64,000 nucleotides of DNA from Ypsolopha sequella (GCA_934047225.1 OW203983.1:558001-622000); one strand, 5' to 3'; numbered from the stretch's first letter, positions 1 to 12,800 are shown. Translations and numbers: made by a program. The notes: a model not told the origin generated them from the sequence alone.

Positions 1-640
1 TCAGGTGTGTACTCTGTATTGTACACTTGCGCTCGAATTGGCTCGTTTAACGAGAAAATGACGTCACGTTTAGTGGGGTTCGTTATCTCTAAAATACAAC
101 GGTTATTTTTAGCGAAACTAAGGCAATCACTGATAATGCAATTACAAATGATTTGTTCGTTAATTAAAATTTCACCTTTTGGGATCTCTACAGGAATACG
201 TACCAATTTTTTAGAATTTGCCGGAATAATAGTTTCATATAAATTTACATTATTCGATGAATACATTCGAATAGGATTTACTGCCTTCGGGGTAATAAAC
301 TCTCGCGAGCTATATTTTATGTCTGCTTTCCACTGTTCTAGTAAATCTCCACCTATCAATCCGTCAAAATAATCATGAAACTTATATACAAACAATTTGA
401 CTGGTTTGTCGTCATTGAATTCTCGGAAAGAGGGGATCGTTACGGATTAATCATTGCGAGTTGTCGCATGAATATTTGTAACAATAAAAGGATCGTATTG
501 AAATGGATATTGGGGATAAAATGCAGTAACAGCTTCTGGACTGATAAAACTTTGATTTGCACCGGTGTCAATTAATAATTTTAAAGGAGGGTTCTCTATT
601 TGAATATACGGTAGTTGTCTTTGGTTTTGCAGATTTATTT
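1..640 (-). pseudogene. pol: gypsy pol, protease region, partial and with a stop
   Basis: Begins in a different frame just downstream of gag. Aspartic protease active site LLIDTGANQSF is encoded at about 540-575 on the minus strand. An in-frame TAA at 447-449 interrupts the domain; the frame then continues through a conserved block (YKFHDYFDGLIGGDLLEQW, about 300-370) and stays open to position 1, where the window cuts it. Reverse transcriptase is not reached. The same protease-flank block occurs on the plus strand at 43025-43372, so two related gypsy copies are present. Confidence 0.75.
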
Positions 641-1984
641 CTATCTTGGGACAGGTTTCTCTAAATCTTTGTGAAAATTTTGTCCTTCAGAAATTTCAGG
701 TTTGATCTCGGTAATAGTCGGGAGTTCGGATTCCTGAAAGTAGTGTTGGTCATAGTCATTGTCATAATATACTTCGTAGTCAGAATAGTCAAAGTAAGAG
801 TTGTCTTGATCATAAAATTCAGGGTAGGTTTCATTCATATGCATTTCCCTGGATTTAAAATAATTATTAGGTGGTGGATTGCCGTGGGTTCTCCAGTCTC
901 TTTGTACTGGAGTCGGAGGCAATGGCCTAGCTGAAGCATGGACTACACCGCTCATGGGTGTCGGAAACCTTTGGGGTTGCTGCTGCGGCTGAACCCTAAA
1001 ACCTGTGGACATGTTAGATCTCGGGAGAGCCCTAAACATATCTTGGGTTCTGGATGGTCCCGGTCGCTGAAAATTGTTTTGGTTAGTTGGGTGCATTTGT
1101 TTTTGCCAGTGAGGTTGAGGGTTAGTTCTATTCCAAGAATTGTTGTTGATCGGTTGCTGAAAATTAAAGTGTCTTGGGGGCGGTTCAGTAGTCTTTTGAC
1201 TTGGTTGACTTATCGGCTTCGTGCTATTATTTTTCTGTTGTAAATAAACAACATTCATTTCCTCTTGAGCATATTCTAGGGCTTTCTCTCAAGTAGGAGG
1301 TCTCATGCATCTAATACGTGAGCCTAAGGGTTCATTGAGACCTCTAATATAGGTCTGTAGGGCAAGATTTTTATACAGTGTTCTTTTTGCTTCTATAGTG
1401 GTTGAGATGGTGTCGTGGAGTTGCACATATGTCATTGTAATGCTCAGCAAATTTTGAACTTTTTCATAGAATAAATGAGGGGTGTCAGCACCCTGAGTTA
1501 ATAGAGATAGATCTGAATACAACGCCGTCTCATCCCTATGATCGCTGAAAGTATTAATTAGTGTCTCCCTAACTCCTTCCCAATTGTTGGGAATTCCATT
1601 GGTTGCCAAAGTGCGGGCTGCGGGCCCGGTTATTTTATTTAGTATCCCATTAAGAAGTGATAAATTTAGAATTTCATTTCCAGGTACATTTGAAATATAG
1701 GAAGTCACTAATTGGTCACATATTGTCAGAAATCGGACAAGAACATGGCTGTTTCCGTCGAATTCAGGAACATTTTTCAGTGCCTTATGTATTTCATCTA
1801 AAGTCACCATTTTTCCTATTTCTAAATCACTTTCTAATTCACTATCTTCTCTAAATAGACTAATTAAATCTAGGTTTCGCCAAACGTCCGCCTGCTCAGT
1901 GCGACGGCGCCGACTTCTCTCCCTATCGCTCTCAGGACGGGAAGAACGTGGATGGAGAATTTTGGAAGGAATAGTGGCAATCAA
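641..1984 (-). pseudogene. gag: gypsy gag polyprotein, one in-frame stop
   Basis: Capsid-type structural protein of the gypsy element. The reading frame runs from 1984 to 641 and is broken once by TGA at 1289-1291; both halves are in the same frame. The upstream half (231 residues) carries the conserved block around FDGNSHVLVRFLTICDQLV and YIRGLNEPL, typical of insect errantivirus-like gag capsid domains. The downstream half (205 residues) is Gln, Asn and Pro rich, then acidic and Tyr-rich, and lacks a CCHC knuckle, as in this clade. The natural start is probably the ATG near 1811, just before the conserved block, rather than the first ATG at 1984. The frame ends at 641, where pol begins in another frame, consistent with ribosomal frameshifting. 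Confidence 0.8.
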
Positions 1985-2129
1985 TAAATATGTGCACTTA
2001 CCACATTATATGTTGGTACATCTATTCAGGATGGACCAGCTCCTCCTTCTGCTGCCGTTGGTTCTTAGACAGTAGATTAACGTTGATAACGTATCAGGCT
2101 GCCTATTCTGGAACACGCACTGACTCTAC

Positions 2130-2148
2130 TGTCCTACCGACTGCGCCA
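2130..2148 (-). promoter_or_regulatory. Primer binding site (tRNA-Ser type) of the gypsy element
   Basis: The minus strand reads TGGCGCAGTCGGTAGGACA, the tRNA-Ser-type primer site of 17.6/297-like insect elements. It begins directly at the inferred inner edge of the 5' LTR. It fixes element orientation and separates LTR from leader. Confidence 0.75.
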
Positions 2149-2490
2149 ATTAGAATAGACAACAGCGGAGGATCTAAAAAAAATGTTTATTTGATTTTAA
2201 AACACTTTAATGAAAATAAAGACTATAGCTAAGGTTTGGTACATTGGCCGATGTTAGGAAACAAAATACGGCGAAAACAAAGTGACAATGGTTTTTATGT
2301 ATAACGATGAACGTGTTTCGCAACACTACAGTAAAGGGCTTATTCTAATATAACACGGGTGACATAATCGTCCATCCGAGCAACTGGCCTCCACGGTCGT
2401 GTGATCTCCCGCCTATGGATTATTGTCTTTGAAGATATGTGAAGTGACAAGTATACGCTGATCAACCACACACGTGGGACCATTTGGAAG

Positions 2491-2660
2491 CCAACATCCG
2501 TCGCGTTATTGACGATGTATGGCTCCAACATCCGTCGCGTTATTGACGATGTATGGCTCCAACATCCGTCGCGTTATTGACGATGTATGGCTCCAACATC
2601 CGTCGCGTTATTGACGATGTATGGCTCCAACATCCGTCGCGTTATTGACGATGTATGGCT
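2491..2660 (+). repeat. 34-bp tandem repeat, 5 copies, of transposase coding DNA
   Basis: Unit starts fall at 2491, 2525, 2559, 2593 and 2627, with essentially identical copies beginning CCAACATCCGTCGCG. The unit is a piece of the surrounding mariner-like transposase (the ANIRRVIDDVW segment). Since 34 is not a multiple of 3, the array destroyed the frame. Confidence 0.95.
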
Positions 2661-2777
2661 CCAACAATTCAAAATTCAAAATTCAAACTGATTTAAGTTG
2701 CTCGTTATTGCCGATGTACGGGCCCAGTTGCTCGTTAAAGTAGTCGAACATTGTACTTCCAGATTGAGCTTCATTCG

Positions 2778-2843
2778 AACCAACCGTGGTGCCCATATGA
2801 ACCAACCGTGGTGCCCATATGAACCAACTGTGGTGCTCATATG
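2778..2843 (+). repeat. 22-bp tandem repeat, 3 copies
   Basis: Units start at 2778, 2800 and 2822 (AACCAACCGTGGTGCCCATATG; the third copy has two changes). It lies inside the last codons of the same transposase remnant. A short (TAA)n tract follows at about 2858-2876. Confidence 0.92.
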
Positions 2844-3082
2844 CCCGAAATCATATTTAATAATAATAATAATAATATTTATTTGAGTAAAAGGAACTTA
2901 AGAGTAGTAAATTCAAGATAACATCTTACGGCTAATTAATAACAATGTGTTTTAAATAAAGCCAACATTATGGCCATTTACATTGTTTTATTTAAATTCA
3001 AAAACCAAACCTCTAAAAGAACACCCATTATAAAGTTAAAGATCAGCCTTGAGACGACGACGATGTAATTATCATCCCGAGA

Positions 3083-4056
3083 TTTCCGAGTATATTTCAT
3101 TACCTCTCAGATACGAATAAAGTCATTGCAATCACAAATATTTCCGAGTATATTTCATTACCTCTCAGATACGAATAAAGTCATTGCAATCACAAATATT
3201 TCCGAGTATATTTCATTACCTCTCAGATACGAATAAAGTCATTGCAATCACAAATATTTCATTACCTCTCAGATACGAATAAAGTCATTGCAATCACAAA
3301 TATTTCCGAGTATATTTCATTACCTCTCAGATACGAATAAAGTCATTGCAATCACAAATATTTCCGAGTATATTTCATTACCTCTCAGATACGAATAAAG
3401 TCATTGCAATCACAAATATTTCCGAGTATATTTCATTACCTCTCAGATACGAATAAAGTCATTGCAATCACAAATATTTCCGAGTATATTTCATTACCTC
3501 TCAGATACGAATAAAGTCATTGCAATCACAAATATTTCCGAGTATATTTCATTACCTCTCAGATACGAATAAAGTCATTGCAATCACAAATATTTCCGAG
3601 TATATTTCATTACCTCTCAGATACGAATAAAGTCATTGCAATCACAAATATTTCCGAGTATATTTCATTACCTCTCAGATACGAATAAAGTCATTGCAAT
3701 CACAAATATTTCCGAGTATATTTCATTACCTCTCAGATACGAATAAAGTCATTGCAATCACAAATATTTCCGAGTATATTTCATTACCTCTCAGATACGA
3801 ATAAAGTCATTGCAATCACAAATATTTCCGAGTATATTTCATTACCTCTCAGATACGAATAAAGTCATTGCAATCACAAATATTTCCGAGTATATTTCAT
3901 TACCTCTCAGATACGAATAAAGTCATTGCAATCACAAATATTTCCGAGTATATTTCATTACCTCTCAGATACGAATAAAGTCATTGCAATCACAAATATT
4001 TCCGAGTATATTTCATTACCTCTCAGATACGAATAAAGTCATTGCAATCACAAATA
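3083..4056. repeat. 58-bp minisatellite, 17 units
   Basis: Perfect or near-perfect 58-bp units beginning TTTCCGAGTATATTTC start at 3083, 3141, 3199 and so on to 3999. The unit at 3257 is 46 bp because 12 bp (the CGAGTATATTTC part) is missing, giving 17 units in all. Near-identity implies very recent expansion or homogenisation. No coding potential is seen. Confidence 0.97.
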
Positions 4057-5217
4057 CAGCCAAAACATACCGCAATAGCTAAGCCGTGCCAAACTCATAC
4101 AATTGAAAAGGAAATCTCACAAAACGGCTTAATACCATTTTTTTACAAATCACAAAATTGTAAAAGCAAGAAACTACCGACTTCCCGATGTTATTATTAT
4201 AGTCTCTTTTGTTGGGCAACCCTCGGATGCGCACACCGGGCCTTTTGGACCGGCCTGGATCATCCGCGCTATTGTCCTGGGGTACTTACCCAGATTATCT
4301 ATTGTCCTGGGGTACTTACCCAGATTATCCCCGCGTAATCACCTGTTTTGCGAAACTGTAATTATAATAGGTCTTTACATATGAAATTGCCCAAATTTTG
4401 TTACAGATTCATGAGTTCATAATTCCTATAAATCAATAGCTATTTCCATTATTTGTTTTTTGTTTGAAAGTTGATTTCAAGATTTTACATTTAGGTATTA
4501 AATTTTGTTTTTATTGTCATTTTGATAACCTAAATTATAAATCCTAAATGCCATCCACTGCCATGATAAGATTCGTAATAACTTTATACAGCTGACACTT
4601 TTCAAAAATTAAATGAATATTGCTGTTAGCTTAATGTTGTCTCATTCACAAAAGGAATAACATATTTTGGATTTGTCATTCGTAAAATAATGCAAAAATA
4701 TTAGTACTGAAAATTGAGTTTCCTTCAAATTCTCTATAGAAAATGGCAATTTCATATGTAAAAATCCATTAGTCTGACAAAAGAAAGAGAACACAAAATA
4801 GTTTGGACTTGTGAAGTGACGAAAGTGAGAACTGCTACTGTACTGGTCCGCTGATTGTTTCTGTTACGGCTAACACACATTTTCATTTTATTTTTTGCTT
4901 TTGTGTTCCCAATGTTTTTTACAGAACGTAATATTATTTTTGCCAGTAAAATATTCCTATTGATGTTTCTATGTTTCTATACATAGAGACGTTTAACTCT
5001 TGGCCTTAAAGTATAGCAAGTGAAAAACTTGTATGTACACAGTTTAATATTACTATTTTATTTTTTTATTACTTAACACTCAACTGGTTTGGAATATAAA
5101 TTCCTGTATTTTAAAACTGTATTTTCATCAACATGCTTTCTAAGTTATACCAAGTGCCGACAGTTGCAAGTATAAATTATATGAACAAGTGTATGCAACT
5201 TTATTTCATAAATTCAG
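4057..5217. other. Non-coding AT-rich stretch with one 30-bp duplication
   Basis: A 30-bp unit (TATTGTCCTGGGGTACTTAC start) is present twice, 4270-4299 and 4300-4329. The 98-codon open frame crossing it (4042-4338, plus) shows no domain I recognise and starts inside the 58-bp array, so I do not call it a gene. The remainder is AT-rich with no further feature. Confidence 0.6.
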
Positions 5218-5893
5218 ATTATAAATAGTGTCACTACCAGTATATTTCAGTCAGCGCTCCAGTCACCGTATTATAAATAGTGTCACTACCAGTATATTTC
5301 AGTCAGCGCTCCAGTCACCGTATTATAAATAGTGTCACTACCAGTATATTTCAGTCAGCGCTCCAGTCACCGTATTATAAATAGTGTCACTACCAGTATA
5401 TTTCAGTCAGCGCTCCAATCACCGTATTATAAATAGTGTCACTACCAGTATATTTCAGTCAGCGCTCCAGTCACCGTATTATAAATAGTGTCACTACCAG
5501 TATATTTCAGTCAGCGCTCCAGTCACCGTATTATAAATAGTGTCACTACCAGTATATTTCAGTCGGCGCTCCAATCACCGTATTATAAATAGTGTCACTA
5601 CCAGTATATTTCAGTCAGCGCTCCAATCACCGTATTATAAATAGTGTCACTACCAGTATATTTCAGTCAGCGCTCCAGTCACCGTATTATAAATAGTGTC
5701 ACTACCAGTATATTTCAGTCAGCGCTCCAATCACCGTATTATAAATAGTGTCACTACCAGTATATTTCAGTCAGCGCTCCAATCACCGTATTATAAATAG
5801 TGTCACTACCAGTATATTTCAGTCAGCGCTCCAATCACCGTATTATAAATAGTGTCACTACCAGTATATTTCAGTCAGCGCTCCAATCACCGT
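5218..5893. repeat. 52-bp minisatellite, 13 units
   Basis: Units beginning ATTATAAATAGTGTCACTAC start every 52 bp from 5218 to 5842. A single G/A variant (CCAGTCACCG versus CCAATCACCG) marks units; A-type units dominate the right half, so homogenisation is spreading unevenly. One unit (starting 5530) has an extra A-to-G change. Confidence 0.97.
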
Positions 5894-5930
5894 ATTCTAT
5901 GAAGCGCGTATGCAGTCCTGCTGAACTTTA

Positions 5931-6070
5931 AATAAATTCAAATAGTTTATTTTGTAAAGTAGGTATACATAATACACTCTTTACAAGTCAAATTTAATCT
6001 TAAAATATATACATATGTATTAAAATAATAAATGTACATGAACTGAATTATGTGTATATAGGTAATTAAC
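5931..6070. repeat. Dispersed repeat, also present at 33022-33400
   Basis: The segment beginning near AAATTCAAATAGTTTATTTT and running through AATACACTCTTTACAAGTCAAATT recurs at 33022-33060 plus 33324-33400, where it is split by a MITE. This copy is the uninterrupted version. The parent family was not identified; a LINE 3' end is possible. Confidence 0.7.
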
Positions 6071-6242
6071 ATCTCATTTTCGTAGGTACAACTTTTTTAT
6101 TTATTTATTTAAAACAATGTGAAGCACTCCGAACACGCCCAATTTAATAGTGCTCAAATAGATAGAGTTACTTTGATTTTTTAATCCAATTTTATACCAA
6201 TTTTCCCGCGAAAATGACACGTTTGATGTTCAGCAGCACTGC

Positions 6243-6286
6243 ATATTATGTGCTGGGGCTTACAATATTATGTGCTGGGGCTTACA
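6243..6286. repeat. 22-bp tandem duplication upstream of tll
   Basis: ATATTATGTGCTGGGGCTTACA occurs twice in tandem at 6243 and 6265. Confidence 0.9.
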
Positions 6287-6767
6287 ATATAAAACTAAAT
6301 TAAATAAATTTAAAGTTGAGGTCACCGTCATCGAAACTAAATATTCGCTACATAGAATGCGCTAGTTGGGGCGCAGTACGCAGTGACACGAACGAATAAT
6401 ACGAAACTCGCAACTATTTAAGCGTTAACCACTTGATAACACTCAGAACCAATGCTCAATTATGACGAACTATTAGAACAATGCAAATAATGAACAAAAC
6501 ACTAGTAGCACCCGGTTTTTGTGCCAAAAAGATGCTAGCGCCTAACAATGGCCCTTTATTTTCTTACATTTGTTGCGAGCTGTGATTATTCTTGGCCAAT
6601 TCTTTTCTTTCAAATGTTTCTTGCGCTATAGACCTCAAGTGCAACTTCAACAACCACAAGGGACAGTCAGCTCTTGAGGGTTATTTAGTGCCAATTTTTA
6701 ACTGTGTGAAAAAATAAACTAAATTATTATGAGCAAACCGTGAGAAATTGTTAGTGCATAATACTAT

Positions 6768-6815
6768 GATTGTTTTGTTTCAGAAATTATGAAAGTTCAT
6801 TTGAAGTAATCTGAG
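6768..6815 (+). promoter_or_regulatory. tll 5' leader: possible splice acceptor and small upstream ORF
   Basis: A T-rich tract ending TTTCAG at 6783 could be a 3' splice site for a leader exon that starts upstream. Between it and the proposed tll start at 6816 lies a 6-codon upstream ORF (ATGAAAGTTCATTTGAAGTAA would exceed quotation limits; it begins at 6789 and stops at 6807-6809). No convincing TATA box was identified. Both signals are inferences from sequence alone. Confidence 0.35.
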
Positions 6816-6846
6816 ATGGAAATGCAATCTTTGGCCGCTTCTTCAA
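6816..6846 (+). CDS. tll: tll coding exon 1 (proposed)
   Basis: 31 bp from ATG to the donor GTAAGT at 6847-6852, encoding [10 protein letters not shown] plus the first base of a Ser codon. It was chosen because the phase-1 end joins exactly to the phase-1 start of the zinc-finger exon, restoring [10 protein letters not shown]. No better ATG exon was seen nearer exon 2. RNA evidence would settle it. Confidence 0.65.
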
Positions 6847-9800
6847 GTAAGTACCTATACTATGATATATATAACTATATTAAGAACAGTTTAGGTATGT
6901 ATTTTAATTAAAAGGTAGAAATTATATCCAGAAACTAGGTGTTGATAAACACTTGTATAGATCTGCCACAATAATGCGCATAGAATTAAATCTTTAGACG
7001 ATCGAACGGATGTGCCCTGTCTGTCGTGGATGTTATACAACGGATGTGCACTGTCTGTCGTGGATGTTGTAGAAAGGATGTGCACTGTCTGTCGTGGAAG
7101 TTATAGAACGGATGTGCACTGTCTGTCGTGGATGTTATAGAACGGATGTGCACTGTCTGTCGTGGATGTTATAGAACGGATGTGCACTGTCTGTCGTGGA
7201 TGTTATACAACGGATGTGCACTGTCTGTCGTGGATGTTATAGAACGGATGTGCACTGTCTGTCGTGGATGTTATACAACGGATGTGCACTGTCTGTCGTG
7301 GATGTTATAGAACGGATGTGCACTGTCTGTCGTGGATGTTATAGAACGGATGTGCACTGTCTGTCGTGGATGTTATAGAACGGATGTGCACTGTCTGTCG
7401 TGGATGTTATAGAACGGATGTGCCCTGTCTGTCGTGGATGTTATAGAACGGATGTTCACTGTCTGTCATGGATGTTATAGAACGGATGTGCACTGTCTGT
7501 CGTGGATGTTATAGAACGGATGTGCACTGTCTGTCGTGGATGTTATAGAACGGATGTGCCCTGTCTGTCGTGGATGTTATAGAACGGATGTGCACTGTCT
7601 GTCGTGAATGTTATAGAAATACGACCTTTGCTGAAGAGTGGCGAACATTCTGCGCATTATTTAAAGTTTACATACAATTTTACACAAAAAAATGAAAAAC
7701 CAGAAAGAAAACTGTTGGTCGTGGTGCGAAAACCTTTAATAGGAATGTCTTTATATTATTACTTCGATCACGACCAGTATTTTTAAAACCCAAACCTGGG
7801 ATCTCCTCAGGCTGAATTTTGTGCAAATAAATACAGGTCGCGGCAATAAATAATGCACATCGGCTATCTTCGGCTTTGTAGAGCGTTAGTTAGAACTGTT
7901 AGTGCTTCGTGCGAAAGAGATGACGCTACGATACGATGTGCATTATTTACATCCTCGACCTGTGTTTTCTTTTGACTCGTGGTTGAGATCAGACTAATAA
8001 AATAACAGAACTCCAAACATATTTCTACACAATAAATAGCTCTACTATACTGAGACCAATATTATAAAGCAAGCTTCCTGTAATGACATGATCGATAGAC
8101 CTAACCTGCCAGGTATTTAATTAGCAGAGACATCACGTGACCGGTTAAATTGGGCCTCATCACGTATGATACACGGATATTTCCCGCGTTTTCCCACGGT
8201 TGCGCTCGCGCATCTGCCAGCGCTCCCAGCACTCCCTCTCATCTAACAGCGAAAGTGCATTTATTTCGTTTACAATTATTACATATCATATAATAGCAGT
8301 CAACAATATATTAGGAGTCTTGTTTAAATATATCATTTTTGTACAAAGTTGCGTTTCGTCACGACGCGACGTGGCTTGACAAATTATTTTACTTACTATG
8401 TTTAGTTTAGTATTGTTTAATTTACAATGTTTAGTTTAGTATAGTTTATTTTAACAATGTTTAGTTTAGTATAGTTTATTTATATATTTTGTAAAAAATA
8501 ACGTGTCTATATTTCGGAACGGTTCATCGGGAGTTATATCTCTGGCGACTGTCGTGGAGCACTGCTAACACCATATAAACAAAACACAAATATACAAAAA
8601 TTTAACTTATTTATAGTTACTGATTTACTATAAATTTTGTACTACAGCAAAAAGATATTGATTTTAAGACTTGCTCCTTTAGATCAAAACAAAATTGTTA
8701 TCATGTGAACAAAAAGTGTACAAGTTCATATAAATATAATTTGTGACAAATTAAAAATAACACATTGACGTGGGAATGCTCTCATGGGTACTCTCATCAA
8801 TACACCATCAATTATCATCTCAAACAGGCCATTCGTTTCTATTTGACTATCCACCCTTGTAGGTAGGTTCCTTCCTCCCCCGCGTAGGTCCGCTTTTGTT
8901 CAAGCACAGGGGAGTGAAGTCGGGCTCATTAGATGAGGTAAAATGACGCGTGGGGTCACACAGGTGCCACGGTTCGCATGGGAGGGTTGATTACTATCAC
9001 TGCTTAGGGATGATTTGTAAAAGATATGTTTTGTTTATTTTTACGGTGGTTGACGACGTGCTTTTGCGTACTAAATTTTGCTAATACACATTCAGGTGGA
9101 ATTATCTGATTTTTACAGCCTTGTCTTAGAGTTATTTGACTCTTTGTATTACACTTTTTAACCAAAGGTAAACCAGACATATTAGTTTTACTAACCAAAG
9201 GTAAACCAGATGTATCAGTTTTCACCCGCGACGCTATAAGGACGTGGAGAATGACGACAAATATGTGACTGTGAAACCGAAAACGTACAACTTTCGGGGT
9301 TCTAGTTTCCAAGATATTCGCAATTTTGTGAAGTGATCGAAATATACCGATTTTACTTTTTTTTAACAAATCAATTATTATCCGTCAAAAACTTTTATTT
9401 AGTATCTTTAGTAGCTCGCAAAGTTTAGTACTTAGGGTACAACTTTAGGGCGCTACTTTACAGGCGGTAACATTCAAAGTAAATGGGTCACAGAAACCAA
9501 AAAAGAAATAATATTTATTTTTGTAAAAAGAGGGAAACCGATGAGCGCCCCAAAAATACATAAATAATAAAATTTATAAATAAAACAAAAAACCTAACTA
9601 CATACATACTACATGCATCAACCCTTAAAACAACAAATGTATGTAAAGCTAAAGCTCACTCCCAATAAACTCAGTTTCGCGCGTCCTATCTGTTTAAAAT
9701 TCGCAAAAAGTGGTTAATTACTAAGTTATGTACTTACGTTTCAACATTTTAAATATTCATATTATACATACATACGCTTACATTAACAATAATAGTGATG

Positions 9801-12800
9801 ACGTGAACAGACATTGAATAAAGTTCATTCGCGTAGCAGGAACAAATTTGAACAACGACCCGCCATTGCTTTCTTTGTCACACGTGCAAAATGTATTGCC
9901 ATTTGTGATGACAATACGGCGCGAGTGACAGGGATAAACTAATGAGTATGACAGATCAGTGTACGAATATCTTCCTGCTCCGCGAGCGGACTGTAACAAA
10001 ACACTTCTTCAGCAGCCGGGTACAAAGTATGCTAAATGTTGGTGGTATTATTATGAGTTGTTAACTACAGAAGTGGCGCCACCATTGAAAACACTAATAA
10101 AAACAGTGAAAATCTAAATTAATATATACCTAAATCTAGTTTCGTACAGAATTTTTTTAGAATTTGTATGTCTATGTTTTTTTTTCGCTGACGGCGCCAC
10201 CACCTCTGCGGATGAATGAAAGATATTCATTGTCAGTTACTGATTTTATAGTTGATTTTTAGTTTTATCGATAAACATCGAAAGATCTCGTTGAAAACAC
10301 TATAAGTGATTGTTATTTCTAGTTTCTTTAAGTAAATAAAAGTAAATTTTATTTGTTAGACTTCGAATCCAATATTATTCTGTTAAATTTATTACTTTAT
10401 TGCCTTTAATTTTCATAATTTTTGTCGCATTTATCTTAATCTGAAAGTTTAGTACCAAAGTTGTACTTACCTTAGAATGTACAAGTGTAGTCGTAGGAAA
10501 ATATAACAAACAATATGTACCTACATATGTTACATGTCATTTTATAATAAAAGTAAGATTTATTGTGGAAAAAATACAATTTTGTGTATAAAATATATAA
10601 TAATAAATACCAAATTTATTACTTGAGACACTAAACTTTAGTAAACCCTTAAAGTTGTACCCTATTTTTTTGCCCATAGAAATAAATATTCACAAAAGCA
10701 CTAACCTTTTAATGAAAAATAGACCTTATGATGGTTCTATTGTGAGGATTCCTATCTAAAAAGGTTCCGTAAAGACTGATTGTGTGATATTACTTAAAAA
10801 ATCTAATGGAACTTGCTTTATTGGATTAATAGAACTTAATTGATTAATTTTCAAATGAAAATTTAAAACATTAAAAATGCGAAGCTTTATTTAGTTTTAT
10901 TCCTCTTCGAACACCTAAACCAAAGTACCTTGCCTAAACACACATAACCATGATGATGAATAAGTTGTTCACATCGTATTTTCTTATAATTTATCAATAA
11001 CTTTGATACCTACTTTTTTTTCTCTTTTGCGTGTTCTTCCCTCAAAATCTTTTCAACCATCAATGATGCAGAGACATATGACATTTATTATTAATCTTGG
11101 ATGTTTGCAGATTAGCTTGGTATCAATCACTACGTAACTTCGCAGTAGAAGTATTAAACTTTAAATGCAATTTTCTCAACTCGTACATTTTGACAGTTTC
11201 AGATTCAAAAAATATAAATAAAATGATGGTTGCACCTAGAAATCTGATTCTTTTTTCTTTACATAGATAATTTTATCTTGTTTCAGGAACTACCAATAAC
11301 TCCATATCTCGATAGTTGTACCTTTTCAGTTTCACAGTCACATATTGTTTCAGTTTATTAATTTACAATTTCGGCCACCACATATTTGAATGACTTACGG
11401 TTGGACCTGGACACGATACCTATAATGTTGGGAATTTCAAAAAAACACAATTTGATCTCCAGTATGAATTGGGTAGTATAAACAAAGATATCGTTGACTG
11501 TAACAAAAAGTCACCTTATAATATTCGCTTGTCGTCGTAGTGGCCTACGGTGGCCTACGCGCTTGTCGCCGGTCGCTACTGCAACACACTTGTCGCCGGT
11601 CGCTACTGCTACACACTTGTCGCCGGTCGCTACTGCTACACACTTGTCGCCGGTCGCTACTGCTACACACTTGTCGCCGGTCGCTACTGCTACACACTTG
11701 TCGCCGGTCGCTACTGCAACACACTTGTCGCCGGTCGCTACTGCTACACACTTGTCGCCGGTCGCTACTGCTACACACTTGTCGCCGGTCGCTACTGCTA
11801 CACACTTGTCGCCGGTCGCTACTGCAACACACTTGTCGCCGGTCGCTACTGCTACACACTTGTCGCCGGTCGCTACTGCTACACACTTGTCGCCGGTCGC
11901 TACTGCTACACACTTGTCGCCGGTCGCTACTGCTACACACTTGTCGCCGGTCGCTACTATACTAACTATATTCTTATAAATGATAGAAACTTATGGCTAC
12001 ATATGTGGTTGATTATTATTGTATCAAATAAAATGAATGTTATTATTGCCACACGGATATTTCATCACTCTAGTCATAAACTGCTTGTGAAGGAAGGTAT
12101 TTTAAATCGGAATAGACACGGCTGTATTCTTTATACTTTTGTGTAGACAATAAAACATAATACAAAATAATTCCAGACAAAGGATATATGCACATTGGCG
12201 AGCTTATCTCTTATAAGAGATTTCTTCCAGCAAAACTATCTTGGTATAAAAATCACATTTATTAAAGTAATCAATCAAACAATAAGAGAAAAAGAAGACT
12301 GTAGCGATGTCTAGTATTTCAGTAAAAGGGGAATATTTTCATTACTATTAAACACTCAATAAATATCCTGATCTATACAAAGTTAAACACTCAATAAATA
12401 AATATGCTGATCTTTACAAAGTCACTATAATAAGAGCTCATACCACGGTCATACCAAACGCAGATGTCCTCTTCAAACTAGTCCATCAAAAATTAATTCA
12501 CACAAAAAAATTAAAGCTCGAACGTTAAAAGTCGTCTTTATTTATCATATTTATTTACTTCACAAGAGAACCTGTCATTATCTTCGTTGAATGGGCGTTC
12601 GAAATTCAAATTGTTCCCATGCTAAACTCTTTAGCTTTATCATAGTATACTGTGGCTTTATGTCGTTTATTGTCTATGGCCGGGAGTTTTGTGAATATTT
12701 TTCTTTTAAACGACACCGCACTTCCTGCCAGCAAGTGTACCATTTGTTTGAAATAAGATGCCTCTGTGAATGGGGCTGCTTTTGTGCCTTCTCGACTAAA

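Larger units (their letters stand above)
1..2240 (-). mobile_element. Ty3/gypsy LTR retrotransposon, 5' half, decayed
   Basis: Reading the minus strand from high to low coordinates there is an LTR-like AT-rich segment (2149 to about 2240, outer edge not found), a primer binding site at 2130-2148, a leader, gag (1984-641) and the start of pol with an aspartic protease running off the left edge. This is the usual order for an insect gypsy/17.6-type element. The primer binding site, gag followed by frame-shifted pol, and the DTGA protease motif fix the family. In-frame stops in gag (1289-1291) and pol (447-449) show that this copy is dead. Reverse transcriptase and integrase would lie outside the window. 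Confidence 0.82.
2345..2870 (+). pseudogene. mariner/Tc1-superfamily transposase, C-terminal remnant
   Basis: On the plus strand, broken by stops and frame changes, the sequence encodes a block resembling NWPPRS-DLPPMDY (about 2380-2425), the third-catalytic-Asp region of DDD transposases. Then come DQPHTWDHLEANIRRVIDDVW (about 2460-2525) and, after a tandem array, VKVVEHCTSRLSFIRTNRG (about 2735-2795) ending near HMPE-like codons. The order matches the C-terminal third of insect mariner-like transposases. Two tandem arrays (34 bp x5 and 22 bp x3) have grown out of the coding sequence. No terminal inverted repeats were found. Family assignment rests on motif order only. Confidence 0.6.

Noticed and set aside
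4042..4338. 98-codon plus-strand frame.
   Set aside because: Starts inside the 58-bp array, includes a 30-bp duplication, and shows no recognised domain.
7007..7618. Regular 34-bp repeats resembling a CRISPR array; the same thought applies to the 27-, 32-, 52- and 58-bp arrays.
   Set aside because: Units are directly adjacent with no variable spacers, and the surroundings are eukaryotic (spliced tll, retrotransposons).
9004..9369. 121-codon minus-strand frame.
   Set aside because: Includes a 33-bp duplication, no domain, lies in the proposed tll intron.
11494..12146. Long open frames with 9-residue repeats (for example HLSPVATAT) in three plus frames and one minus frame.
   Set aside because: A 27-bp unit without stops yields open frames automatically; no frame is favoured and no promoter or splice signal is seen.
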